Shown one piece after another: positions 16,935-25,722 of a stretch of 64,000 bases of DNA (the stretch's first letter is position 1; each line of letters opens with the position of its first letter). The notes below the pieces were generated by a model, which ran no database searches, had not been told where the DNA came from, and saw only the letters and a program-made list of their open reading frames with translations. Origin of the DNA: Pedobacter sp. ok626 (lineage in GTDB: Bacteria; Bacteroidota; Bacteroidia; Sphingobacteriales; Sphingobacteriaceae); NCBI RefSeq assembly GCF_900100435.1, contig NZ_FNEX01000013.1, positions 124,001-188,000 of the forward strand, given 5' to 3'. Made by a program: the position numbers and the translations under genes.

Positions 16935-18125
16935 ATGGAGGCAGATGCTATAATTATTGGAGCCGGAGCTTGTGGTTTGATGTGTGCGGTACAGGCCGGA
17001 TACTTAGGAAAGCGGGTGATTTTATTAGAAAAAAATGATCAGCCGGGAGCTAAGATCCTGATTTCTGGTGGGGGAAGGTGTAATTATACCAATATGTACG
17101 CAACCGATGAGCAGTTTGTTTCGGAGAATAAGCATTTTGTTAAATCGGCATTTACACAGTGGACGGTAGCCGATACCATTAGCTTTTTTGAAACTTATGG
17201 CGTTGAGGGGAAAGAGAAAACCTTAGGGCAATTATTCCCAAATGGAAAGAATGCCAGAGATGTCGTATCCGTTTTTACTTCAATTTGTGAAGATTTTGGA
17301 CAACAGTTGATTTGCAATGTAGATGTAAGTGATATAGAAATCCTAACAGATGGATTTACAGTGAAATATGAAAAAGGGGGTAAATCGCGCGCTATAACGG
17401 CCCCTAAACTGGTTATTGCTACCGGTGGTTTACCCATTCCAAAAATGGGAGCTACTGATTTTGCCTTACGTTTTGCAAGAAAACAGGGCTTGAAAATTGT
17501 AGAGACAATGCCAGCTTTAGTACCACTTACTATAACTGGAAAAGATGAAGAATGGTATGCGCAGCTTTCAGGAAATAGTGTTTTTTGTGAAGTGAGCAAT
17601 GATCGCATAGCATTTGAAGAAAATATCCTCTTTACGCATTGGGGCCTTAGCGGACCCGCAATTTTGCAAATCTCCTCCTATTGGAGGAGAGGAGAGGTAT
17701 TTAACATTGACTTGTTGCCTCATCAGGATATCACTGCATTAATTGATACAGAGCGCCAGCAGAGTGGGAAGACCCTATTGTCTACTTTGTTTAATCGATT
17801 TTATGCGAAGAAGTTTACCGATGCTTTAGGTAAGTATTTGCCTATTGAAAAGCAAGTGGCTAGCTTAACTAAATCGGAACTGGAATTAATCGAAGAGACG
17901 ATACATAGATTTAAGGTGAAGCCTGCCGGCGATAAGGGTTACGATAAAGCCGAAGTAATGCGGGGTGGTATAGCAACCGATGAACTATCGTCTAAAACGT
18001 TGGAATGTAAAAAGGTTCCGGGATTATATTTTGGCGGCGAATGCGTTGATGTAACCGGATGGCTGGGCGGCTATAACTTTCAATGGGCCTGGGCAAGCGG
18101 CTTTGTAATCGCGCAAAATCTATAA
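16935..18125 (+). CDS. HI0933/YhiN-family FAD-dependent oxidoreductase
   Basis: This flavoprotein family (BaiN/HI0933-like) binds FAD and NAD(P); most members have no proven substrate. I chose the ATG at 16935, giving 396 residues starting MEADAIIIGAGACGLMCA, because the FAD-binding Rossmann motif should lie at the very N-terminus; the same frame extends upstream to 16866 but would overlap purK. Further motifs are ISGGGRCNYTN, the FPNGKNARDV region, ATGGLPIPKMGAT, LFTHWGLSGPAIL, and the C-terminal GLYFGGECVDVTGWLGGYNFQWAWASG. The length is usual. Family is certain, reaction unknown. Confidence 0.92.
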   Translation: MEADAIIIGAGACGLMCAVQAGYLGKRVILLEKNDQPGAKILISGGGRCNYTNMYATDEQFVSENKHFVKSAFTQWTVADTISFFETYGVEGKEKTLGQLFPNGKNARDVVSVFTSICEDFGQQLICNVDVSDIEILTDGFTVKYEKGGKSRAITAPKLVIATGGLPIPKMGATDFALRFARKQGLKIVETMPALVPLTITGKDEEWYAQLSGNSVFCEVSNDRIAFEENILFTHWGLSGPAILQISSYWRRGEVFNIDLLPHQDITALIDTERQQSGKTLLSTLFNRFYAKKFTDALGKYLPIEKQVASLTKSELELIEETIHRFKVKPAGDKGYDKAEVMRGGIATDELSSKTLECKKVPGLYFGGECVDVTGWLGGYNFQWAWASGFVIAQNL

Positions 18126-18139
18126 CAAACTCCAACATA

Positions 18140-19414
18140 TTATTGTCTCTGACCACGCAAGCTATAATACAAGTTGAACAGATAACATGGTATTAAAATA
18201 ATATAGGCATACTGGTTGTTCACATGTTGCGCCAGACCACCATAAGCCAGTGGCATGATAGCTCCTCCGGCAACACCCATAATTAAAATAGCGGAGCCTC
18301 TGTTTAGCATTTTGCCTTTTAAGCCCTTTAAAGCTTGTGGCCATATAGCAGGCCATAATAAGGCGTTAGCCAGACCAAGTAGGGCGATAAAAACAATAGA
18401 TGCCGTTCCGGGGACGAATATAGCCAGCAAAGAGATAACGATGCCCAGCCAGGCGGAGTAAGTAAAAGCTTTTTCCTGAGAAATGTACCTCGGTATGGCA
18501 TATGTGCCAAATAGGTAGCCAATCATGGTACTGGCCAGGGTATAGGAAGTAAGATTTTTTGCGATGCTTAATGGAAGACCGTGATATATACCATAATTTC
18601 CAATGGTGTCTCCAGCGATGACTTCCAGCCCAACTGTGGAAAATGTAGCAATGAAACCCAGTGTAAAGTTCAGTCTTATTTTTGCAGATTGTTTCGGTAG
18701 GTAATCCTCTTCTCCTGATACAGGTAAGGAAGCTGCTATTTCGGGTAAATGTGCAAACTTGATTACGTAGGAAATAAGGAGCAGGATGATGGTAAGGATG
18801 GTGTAGGGCATAATGACTGCATGTGCCAGTTCATCTAAACGGAAACTACGGCTAATGCTGTCCATGTTCTGAAGTTCCGCCATTAGTCCATCTGAATTTC
18901 GAAGGATAATTGCTCCTAAGATCAGTGGCGCCATTACACCGGCAAATTTATTGCAGATTCCCATAATACTAATTCGCTGGGCGGCTTTCTCCGCTGGGCC
19001 CAATAAGGTGATATAAGGGTTTACAGCGGTTTGTAGCAGTGTGGTTCCGGTACCTACTATAAATAAGGCAAGTAAAAATACCGGATAATAGCGCATCAGT
19101 GCCGCTGGAATGAATAGTGCACAGCCTGCGGCCATAATCGCCAATCCAATGCGCATTCCCTTTACCATCCCCGTGCGTTCAAGCAGTTTGCTTGAGGGAA
19201 TAGCCATCACGGTATAAGAAATATAAAAAGCAAAAGTAACAAGATAAGCTTGCCATTCCTCCAGTTCACAGGCTATTCTAAGGTAGGGGATCAGCGTTCC
19301 ATTTACCCAGGTAATAAACCCAAATATGAAAAAGAAGGCACCAATAGTGGCTATTTGAATCGAAAGACTGCGCTTATTGTTAAGCTGGATAGCTGTGGTA
19401 GTTTCAATCGGCAT
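18140..19414 (-). CDS. FucP-like sugar MFS transporter
   Basis: This 424-residue protein has about 12 hydrophobic helices and belongs to the FucP/GluP branch of the major facilitator superfamily, proton symporters for monosaccharides. Typical marks are FFIFGFITWVNGTLIPYL in helix 1, the LLERTGMVKGMRIGL loop, and GTGTTLLQTAVNPYI in helix 4. It is the last gene of the minus-strand operon starting near 24292 and overlaps the isomerase gene by 11 bases. It most likely brings the sugar released by the locus enzymes across the inner membrane; the substrate cannot be read from sequence. Confidence 0.88.
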   Translation of the reverse strand: MPIETTTAIQLNNKRSLSIQIATIGAFFFIFGFITWVNGTLIPYLRIACELEEWQAYLVTFAFYISYTVMAIPSSKLLERTGMVKGMRIGLAIMAAGCALFIPAALMRYYPVFLLALFIVGTGTTLLQTAVNPYITLLGPAEKAAQRISIMGICNKFAGVMAPLILGAIILRNSDGLMAELQNMDSISRSFRLDELAHAVIMPYTILTIILLLISYVIKFAHLPEIAASLPVSGEEDYLPKQSAKIRLNFTLGFIATFSTVGLEVIAGDTIGNYGIYHGLPLSIAKNLTSYTLASTMIGYLFGTYAIPRYISQEKAFTYSAWLGIVISLLAIFVPGTASIVFIALLGLANALLWPAIWPQALKGLKGKMLNRGSAILIMGVAGGAIMPLAYGGLAQHVNNQYAYIILIPCYLFNLYYSLRGQRQ

Positions 19415-20222
19415 AATATCTACTTTTAAGTAATTCTTTCATGTAATAATTGATGTTCCATTGGTGTGTTTCGGCAGAAACGTTGGCTGGTAATGTCGAC
19501 ATATAAGGAAAGGGACCGAATTCAGACGTAAATGTAAATTGCTTTTCGTTACTTTCTTTACGTATAGCTATCACTTTGTCCCAATATTTTAAATGGTTAT
19601 CTACAGCGGGCTGCCATTCCGGATATCCTGGATCTATTACCTGCGGCCCCTGCGAAAAACCAACCCTCGAATGTATATGACGGGTTCTGGAAAGTGCCAG
19701 CTCAACCGCCTCAGTCTGGTCATCCAGGTAGCTTTCGGCTACGGTGAACCAATGTGAAATATCAAGGGTCAACTCCAGCCACGGTAATTCTTTTAGGAAG
19801 CTTTCGGTAACATGCGAAGCATAGCTGAACTTTCCGCGATGGGTTTCATGCAGAATTTTTATTCCTGTTGTTGTACTGACTTCTTCTGCAAGCAATAGCA
19901 ATTCAATGTTTTGCTTGAAGCTGAAATGATCTTTGCCGGTATGCGAGGTGATGACCATCGGATTAGCGACTGCAAGTGTATTTAAACGTGTTACCAATTC
20001 TTTTTTATGCTGATCAAAATCCGGGCTAACTGTATCCCAGTGCACACCTATTAGTTTTAGTTCAAAGTCTTCCAGCTGGTTAATCATCGTTTTTTGCAAT
20101 ACTGGGTCTGTGGGAAGACTAGCCTCCACACCGTCATAGCCGGCTGCCTTAGCCTTTGCCAAAAAGACTGGCCAGCTAAGGTGTTCGCTCCCCCAATAAG
20201 TACAAAAGAAACCGATTTCCAT
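19404..20222 (-). CDS. TIM-barrel sugar isomerase/epimerase (AP-endonuclease-2-like fold)
   Basis: This 272-residue protein belongs to the xylose-isomerase-like TIM-barrel family that interconverts ketoses, keto-sugars or related compounds with a divalent metal. The likely metal ligands are in order: Glu126 (ILHETHRG), Asp154 (LTLDISHWF), His184 (RHIHSRVG) and Glu234 (FTSEFGPFP). It starts one base after the PhyH-type dioxygenase stop and overlaps the transporter downstream, so it acts on the same substrate stream. It lacks a signal peptide and is cytoplasmic. Whether it is an isomerase, a 3-epimerase or a dehydratase is not decidable here. Confidence 0.82.
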   Translation of the reverse strand: MEIGFFCTYWGSEHLSWPVFLAKAKAAGYDGVEASLPTDPVLQKTMINQLEDFELKLIGVHWDTVSPDFDQHKKELVTRLNTLAVANPMVITSHTGKDHFSFKQNIELLLLAEEVSTTTGIKILHETHRGKFSYASHVTESFLKELPWLELTLDISHWFTVAESYLDDQTEAVELALSRTRHIHSRVGFSQGPQVIDPGYPEWQPAVDNHLKYWDKVIAIRKESNEKQFTFTSEFGPFPYMSTLPANVSAETHQWNINYYMKELLKSRYYAD

Positions 20223-20223
20223 G

Positions 20224-21144
20224 TTATGCCATTTCCTTTTTAGGGTCTATCAATATTGGGAAATATTGGCCAGTTATTTTTTCTCCTTTAGGTATAGCTG
20301 GAGTTCCGGGCATCAGTTCCTTATCTGTATCCGAAATAGTGCCGTCAGCGAACATATTGAGTACAAATGCCCTTCTGGATCTATCTGATTTGTTTTCATA
20401 AGAACCATGTATCAGTAGGGGGTGATGAAATGTCCCGTAACCTTTTCCGAGTTCAATAGGGATAGGTTTAAAGGCAGCCTTTTGTTCCTCAGTTAGAAAT
20501 TCCATTAGACCGTCCATTTCTCCGGCAAGCTCTGGTTTTTCCAGTAAGCCCCATTGGTGACTTTTAGGTACATAGTACATACAGCCATTTTCTGTGGTGG
20601 CGTCATCAAGCGCTACCCAGCAGGTCAAATGTTGCAGAGGAATGGTGCGGGTCCAGTAGGAATAATCCTGATGCCAGGCTACAACACCACCATGTTTGGC
20701 TGGTTTACAAAAAAGCTGATCGTGCCAGAACCTTACGGCATTATTGCCTAATAGCTGACTGGCTGCCATTACAAATGCCGGATTCCATAAAACGTCATGA
20801 AAAGCAGGAGTAATGCGCCAGGCGCCCAATGCATGGAACAATACAGAATTCGGATCTGTGGAAGCGTTAGAGAAAAACTGGTGAAATAAGGTGTGATCAG
20901 GAAGATTTGGATCAGAGATGCGAATAAGGTCTTGATTCAACTGATCTACCTGCCAGTCCTCTAAAAATTTAATACCGCTCAGGTAACCATTCTCTTTAAA
21001 AAAGCTGATCTGCTCATCACTAAGTAAGTATTGTTCCCATTCACTTTTGTTTTTAGGCCATTTGAAAAAGTCTGATACAGGCTGATGGAAGGATGACAGG
21101 TCTTTAAGTTGATCGGTGTTCATGTTGCTGATTTTATAATCCAA
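20224..21144 (-). CDS. Phytanoyl-CoA dioxygenase (PhyH) family Fe(II)/2-oxoglutarate oxygenase
   Basis: This 306-residue protein has the double-stranded beta-helix signature of PhyH oxygenases, which hydroxylate organic substrates using Fe(II), oxygen and 2-oxoglutarate. The facial triad is visible as His158 and Asp160 (AWHQDYS) and His246 (LLIHGSYEN); Arg257/258 (SRRAF) should bind 2-oxoglutarate. There is no signal peptide. The gene lies between the DUF5107 protein and the sugar isomerase in one tight operon, which argues for a sugar or sugar-acid substrate (or oxidative removal of a substituent) rather than a fatty acyl-CoA. An internal start at Met8 is possible. Confidence 0.85.
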   Translation of the reverse strand: MDYKISNMNTDQLKDLSSFHQPVSDFFKWPKNKSEWEQYLLSDEQISFFKENGYLSGIKFLEDWQVDQLNQDLIRISDPNLPDHTLFHQFFSNASTDPNSVLFHALGAWRITPAFHDVLWNPAFVMAASQLLGNNAVRFWHDQLFCKPAKHGGVVAWHQDYSYWTRTIPLQHLTCWVALDDATTENGCMYYVPKSHQWGLLEKPELAGEMDGLMEFLTEEQKAAFKPIPIELGKGYGTFHHPLLIHGSYENKSDRSRRAFVLNMFADGTISDTDKELMPGTPAIPKGEKITGQYFPILIDPKKEMA

Positions 21145-21151
21145 TAATCTG

Positions 21152-24100
21152 TTAATTCATTGCTTGCAAATGTGTTTGCTTATTAAATAATCCGTTTTTG
21201 TAGAGCATTTTTATAAAGTAGAAGGATCTGTCCTCAAAAGGAATCTCATAAGGTAGGACTTCCTTTACAATTATTTTCTGTTCAGAAAGTGTATCTATTT
21301 CCTGCTGATTGCCAGATAAAAAGGCAAGACTCCATTTCAGCGGCAAAGCATCAGGATCTTGTTCAGACCAATTTCCCAGCGTTTTGTGTATTTCCGCAAG
21401 TTTTCCTGCTTCCTGCATCAATACGATGCTAAGGAAATCCGTTGAACCGTAAGGGCTTGTGTTATGGTGATTTCTGTAGTCTACAATTAGTTGAATTAAT
21501 TTCTGCTGTGTCGTTTTGTCTTCAGGTCGAAGGCAAATGAGTTCCATATAATCTTCAAGTCGTTCGTCAACATGATGAGGTTTCCCAATTCCCATGTTTT
21601 CTGGCCAGGTTCTCGCCATGCGGATATGAAAGATTGCTTTTTCTCTATCTTTTATGGTTATTGCATTAAGTGCACAGCGTAATTGGGTTTCCCGCCAGCT
21701 GTTGCGGCCTTCTGAAGCACCTTCGTTTGGTAGCACTGTCATATTGCTCATTAGCGAGATGCCTTGTTCAAATTTTTTGGTGTGCATAAAACACCTCGCC
21801 AGTTTTAAGCCTAAATAGTAGTTTTCAGGATAGAGTTGATATCCTTTTTCAGTGATAGACAATGCAGCGCTCCAGTCTCGCTGCTTTGCATAGTATTTAG
21901 AAAGATTTAAGATGGTCCTCCATTCCTCAGGCGCCAGATGATAAGCATGTTTAAGGTCGCTCAAAGTGCCTTTAGCACCTAGTTCATTTCTTAAGTTGGC
22001 CCTTACAATATAAAAAGGGTAGAAATCAGGGCTTGAATTGCAATTGTCCAAGAGACTTAGGGCTTCTTCTTTTTGCAGGTTCTGAATATAGGCGAGTGCC
22101 AGAAAGTATTTGAATTTCCAGGATGGATGGCGGTCAACGGCTTCGCGCAATACAACAATATCTTCTTCTCTGTGGGGAAAAACAAAGGCGGCATCCAGGG
22201 CCGCTGCATGATTAATAGCTAGGTTAGCCTGTTTTTCGAGATTTAAGATTGAATACAAATGGGCTTTCCAAAGCTGCACCATTGGGTACGCTGGAGCTGT
22301 CTCCAGGACAAGAAGTGCGTCCTGATGTAAGCTTAAATCGGCATAAAAAGCAGCCAGCTCGATATGCGTTTCATAAGGGAGCTCGCTGTTCGTTAGTGGT
22401 TCAGTAGCGGATTGCTGAGCCTTTTGCAATTCAAATCTTGCCAGATAATTGATCGGATCCCTAAGCAATAAGTCCTGGATGAATTGCATCGCCTTGTCTT
22501 TATGACCTCTTAGATTATTAATGATGATACTTAAATATATGGATTGGAGATTCGCAGAACCCGACTGTCTCGCTTTTTTTACATAACTATATGCCTTTTC
22601 TAACTGTCCTTCACGCAGCAGTAATTTTGCCAGTTCAATAAGTGCAGAATACCTGTAGGCTACGGATTGACTGGCTATCGAAAAACCATCTTTTGCATCG
22701 GCTGTTTTTTGTAACCTGTCGTTTACCAGTCCGTACAAATAGTTTGCCTCTGGATCATATGTATCTACAGATAACGACTTCGTTAATAGGGCGAGTGCCT
22801 CTGAATAGCTCATCTGTTTAAAATAGAGCCCCGCCAGGCCATTAAGTGCATCCGTAAAAAATGGATCTTTTTCCAGACAAAGCTTGTATTGGGCTATCGC
22901 ACGCTCAAAAAAGCGTTGCCTTTCCCATTCTTTTGCCTGAATATAGGATGCCTGAACAGAGTCGTAGTTATAATCCTCATCAATTTTTGAAGGTCTTTTT
23001 AGTGGAGTATGTTGCTCCGGGCCATTGTAAATTACTTCATCATTTAGTAAAACGATCAGCTCGGCCTCTGGTATAATATAAGGAAGAGTATAGCTGCGGG
23101 ATTGCATTGTCGCAAGTGTAATGTGTTGGTTCAATATTTCCTGCTGCAGGTGTAAAATTCTAAATTGATGGTTTAGCGGTTTATTTGCGCTGAGCTGAAT
23201 CTGTTGATGATCGTCCTTAAGTGATAAATAAAAAGATACTTGAGGAGTTCCGTAGGTAAGACCAGCTAAGTTTTTTACCGGAAACCAATGTTCTTCCCAG
23301 CTGTCGGTTGTAAATGGTAAAAATGAGCGGTGTTTAAAGGGGGTTTTAGAACTGGCTGCTATACTTTGATTAAATAATCTACCACTTTGTACCTCTGTGT
23401 ATTGTCCGTCTTTATCAGTAAGTAGATCTTCCCATATCATGCCATACCGAGAGAGGCCCCATATCCATATCTTTTTACCTGGTTTTTCGTCGTAAGGAGC
23501 AAAATGTCCCATTCCAAATTGATCATCATGCCAGTAGCAGCCCCAGAAATCCGAATAAGCACCAACCACGTGATAGGATTTATATTCACCGTGGTTATTC
23601 TGCTCATAGAAGGATATTTTCCTTTGTTCTTCATCCTCTGGCCAGCTTAAAGGGCTGCCGTCGTGTCCCAGGCGTTGTTGTCCAGGGTATATGTATTCCA
23701 GATTCCCTGAGGCTTTAATGCCAACATTATTCCATTGATAGTAGGATTGAGGGAGACAACTATTGTTATGCCACCAACTTTTGGTGCTAAAGTATGCAGC
23801 ATCCTTCTCCAATTTAATTTCAACACGCCATTCGGTTCGTGATGGCCAATCTGTAGCGCCAATAAAACAGCTTACACTACCATCATTATTTTCAACCATT
23901 TTGTAGTCAACCGGCGCTGAGCAAGAGGGGGTATGTCCAATAATTCCCATATTAATTTCCATTCCACCCGAAGTCCATGGTCCCCTCATGGCCACATCTC
24001 TGAATTTTGCCGTATGATTGAAGTAAATGAATTCCTTGCCTGTGGATTTTTCTATAGCACCCCATATTTTGCCGCCTACAGCTGGATTTATCCATAACTT

Positions 24101-24292
24101 GATGTAAGCATTTTCCAGTACAACCATTTCCCATGCCTGATCGGCGCCTGCTGTGGTATAGCCGTCAAATCTATTATAGGGATATAATCGACCAAACTCA
24201 GGAATGGGGCTCGGGTCTGAGTAAGGATAGGTTTTAAGTGTAAGGAGCTCCTTCCTGATGTTGGCTTTTTCAATAGTTTGGATGTCTTTCAT
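21152..24292 (-). CDS. DUF5107 domain protein with long TPR array
   Basis: I place the start at the ATG at 24292, giving 1046 residues beginning MKDIQTIEKANIRKE; the frame extends 14 codons further but those residues look non-coding. The N-terminal part (about 1-430) is a DUF5107-type domain, related by fold to aldose-epimerase-like beta-sandwiches that bind sugars (GPWTSGGMEINMGIIGHTPS is a conserved stretch). The rest is mostly tetratricopeptide repeats up to the C-terminus. No signal peptide is seen. It leads the operon with the PhyH dioxygenase, isomerase and MFS transporter, and a LacI-type operator and candidate promoter lie just upstream. It may be a large sugar-processing or sensing protein; function is unproven. 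Confidence 0.82.
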   Translation of the reverse strand: MKDIQTIEKANIRKELLTLKTYPYSDPSPIPEFGRLYPYNRFDGYTTAGADQAWEMVVLENAYIKLWINPAVGGKIWGAIEKSTGKEFIYFNHTAKFRDVAMRGPWTSGGMEINMGIIGHTPSCSAPVDYKMVENNDGSVSCFIGATDWPSRTEWRVEIKLEKDAAYFSTKSWWHNNSCLPQSYYQWNNVGIKASGNLEYIYPGQQRLGHDGSPLSWPEDEEQRKISFYEQNNHGEYKSYHVVGAYSDFWGCYWHDDQFGMGHFAPYDEKPGKKIWIWGLSRYGMIWEDLLTDKDGQYTEVQSGRLFNQSIAASSKTPFKHRSFLPFTTDSWEEHWFPVKNLAGLTYGTPQVSFYLSLKDDHQQIQLSANKPLNHQFRILHLQQEILNQHITLATMQSRSYTLPYIIPEAELIVLLNDEVIYNGPEQHTPLKRPSKIDEDYNYDSVQASYIQAKEWERQRFFERAIAQYKLCLEKDPFFTDALNGLAGLYFKQMSYSEALALLTKSLSVDTYDPEANYLYGLVNDRLQKTADAKDGFSIASQSVAYRYSALIELAKLLLREGQLEKAYSYVKKARQSGSANLQSIYLSIIINNLRGHKDKAMQFIQDLLLRDPINYLARFELQKAQQSATEPLTNSELPYETHIELAAFYADLSLHQDALLVLETAPAYPMVQLWKAHLYSILNLEKQANLAINHAAALDAAFVFPHREEDIVVLREAVDRHPSWKFKYFLALAYIQNLQKEEALSLLDNCNSSPDFYPFYIVRANLRNELGAKGTLSDLKHAYHLAPEEWRTILNLSKYYAKQRDWSAALSITEKGYQLYPENYYLGLKLARCFMHTKKFEQGISLMSNMTVLPNEGASEGRNSWRETQLRCALNAITIKDREKAIFHIRMARTWPENMGIGKPHHVDERLEDYMELICLRPEDKTTQQKLIQLIVDYRNHHNTSPYGSTDFLSIVLMQEAGKLAEIHKTLGNWSEQDPDALPLKWSLAFLSGNQQEIDTLSEQKIIVKEVLPYEIPFEDRSFYFIKMLYKNGLFNKQTHLQAMN

Positions 24293-24346
24293 TTGCTTGT
24301 CTTGGTAGAGCAGGGCTGTGTGTAAATTCAGCAATTATGGTATAAT

Positions 24347-24377
24347 CAAACTTAACTAAGAAAAAATTAATAAACAA
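24347..24377 (-). promoter_or_regulatory. Candidate Bacteroidota promoter for the DUF5107 operon
   Basis: On the minus strand a -7 element TAAGTTTG (24354 to 24347, consensus TAnnTTTG) follows a TTG (24377 to 24375) with a 20-base spacer, matching the Bacteroidota primary sigma factor pattern. It lies about 55 bases before the chosen ATG at 24292, and the operator palindrome starts 18 bases upstream of the TTG. Confidence 0.5.
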
Positions 24378-24394
24378 GGTTTATGGTAAAAAAA

Positions 24395-24408
24395 TGTGTG
24401 CGCACACA
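24395..24408. promoter_or_regulatory. LacI-type operator palindrome, copy 1
   Basis: TGTGTGCGCACACA is a perfect 14-base palindrome with the central CG typical of LacI-family operators. It lies between the DUF5107 operon and the LacI-family gene and matches the two copies at 30770 and 30826 at 13 and 12 of 14 positions. Confidence 0.75.
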
Positions 24409-24645
24409 ATGTGTTTTATGTTTAAATAAACGACAATATTAGTTTTAATTGTAATACGTATACATTTTGATATTTGAGCGTATCGAATAAAAAAAAATGG
24501 TTTTTATTTTTAATTATCTTACGAACTAATTAGATACATTTGTTAAATTTTTTTAAACTGAGGCTACAATCTAATTCTGGAATTCAGCTGAGTTAAATCA
24601 GAAGTAATTAGTGCTCTTAACTATACTATAAAATACAAAAGGGAA

Positions 24646-25722
24646 ATGAAGAACATCCGTATTAAGGATATAGCTGTCAAAGCAAAGGTATCTGCAGGTA
24701 CTGTTGATCGGGTATTGCACGATCGGGGGAATGTTTCAGAAAAGGTAAAAGAACGCATTCTCAAGATTATAGAAGAGATGAATTATGAGCCGAATTTGAT
24801 GGCTCGGGCGCTTGGAACTAAAAAGGAGTTTCATTTTGTTGCGTTGATTGGTGATCCACGTTATGATGCCTATTGGCTAGATCCGAAGGCTGGTATCCAA
24901 AAGGCAGCTAAAGAGGCAAGGCAATATGGTGTAAAAGTTACTTTGTTAATGTTCAATCCTTATGATCCTGGTTCATTTGTAAAGAAGGCTGAAGAGGCGA
25001 GTAAGCTAAATCCGGAGGGTATCTTACTTGCACCAATGTTTTATCGTGAGGTCCTTCCGTTTTTTGAAGCCTGGAAAAAGCAGGAGATACCCTTTGTATT
25101 GTTTAATACGCAGATTGCCGAGTTTGATCCATTGAGTTATATCGGTCAGGATTCTTATCAAAGTGGACAGGTTGCTGGTAAGTTGATCCATTATGGCCAG
25201 CCGCAGGGTTCATCTATATTAATCGCCCACATTGATGAAGAAATTAGTAATTCTGCGCACCTTACCAAGAAAGAGCAGGGACTGAGAAACTACTTTATTC
25301 AGAACAATCTCGATCATCAATATGAAATCATCAAAGCTGAATTGAACCTTAGAAACTACGCTATGTTTGTAGAACAGCTGGATTCAATATTTGAAAGCAA
25401 TCCACAACTGCAGTTCTGTTTTGTAACTACTTCCAAAGCCTTTGAAATAGCGAAGTATTTCGAACAGAAATTCATAAACCACATTAGGATAGTAGGGTAT
25501 GACCTTATTCCACAGAATCTGCACTACCTGAATAAAGGAGCGATCAGCTTTTTAATTAATCAAAATCCTTTAGGTCAAGGGTATTGGGGAATCAATCAAC
25601 TGGTCAATCACCTGGTCTTTAAAAAGGAGATTTCCGCAATAAAATTCCTTCCTCTGGATATTGTGACTAAAGAAAACCTGAACTATTACATTGAAGATTC
25701 TATGTTGCACAATAGGTTTTAG
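24646..25722 (+). CDS. LacI-family transcriptional regulator
   Basis: This 358-residue DNA-binding regulator has the LacI helix-turn-helix at residues 6-25 (IKDIAVKAKVSAGTVDRVLH), the hinge YEPNLMARAL at 47-56 that inserts into the minor groove at a central CG, and a periplasmic-binding-protein-like sensor domain (about 62-345). The sensor resembles the sugar-binding peripla_BP_4 type. It is the only regulator in the carbohydrate locus, and three matching palindromes lie in front of its neighbours, so it probably represses the operon on its left and both divergent units at 30.6-30.9 kb until a sugar binds. Its stop codon overlaps that of the convergent beta-helix gene. Confidence 0.92.
   Translation: MKNIRIKDIAVKAKVSAGTVDRVLHDRGNVSEKVKERILKIIEEMNYEPNLMARALGTKKEFHFVALIGDPRYDAYWLDPKAGIQKAAKEARQYGVKVTLLMFNPYDPGSFVKKAEEASKLNPEGILLAPMFYREVLPFFEAWKKQEIPFVLFNTQIAEFDPLSYIGQDSYQSGQVAGKLIHYGQPQGSSILIAHIDEEISNSAHLTKKEQGLRNYFIQNNLDHQYEIIKAELNLRNYAMFVEQLDSIFESNPQLQFCFVTTSKAFEIAKYFEQKFINHIRIVGYDLIPQNLHYLNKGAISFLINQNPLGQGYWGINQLVNHLVFKKEISAIKFLPLDIVTKENLNYYIEDSMLHNRF

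Larger units (their letters stand above)
24335..24645. other. AT-rich control region between DUF5107 operon and LacI regulator
   Basis: No coding frame is evident. The region contains the palindrome at 24395-24408, a minus-strand promoter candidate next to it, and a plus-strand TACATTTG (24535-24542) that could be the -7 element of the regulator gene although no good -33 partner is seen. A long A/T-rich stretch lies at 24480-24550. Confidence 0.6.

Noticed and set aside
24480..24560. AT-rich stretch as a replication origin
   Set aside because: No cluster of DnaA boxes is visible and dnaA/dnaN are absent; it is better explained as a promoter region.
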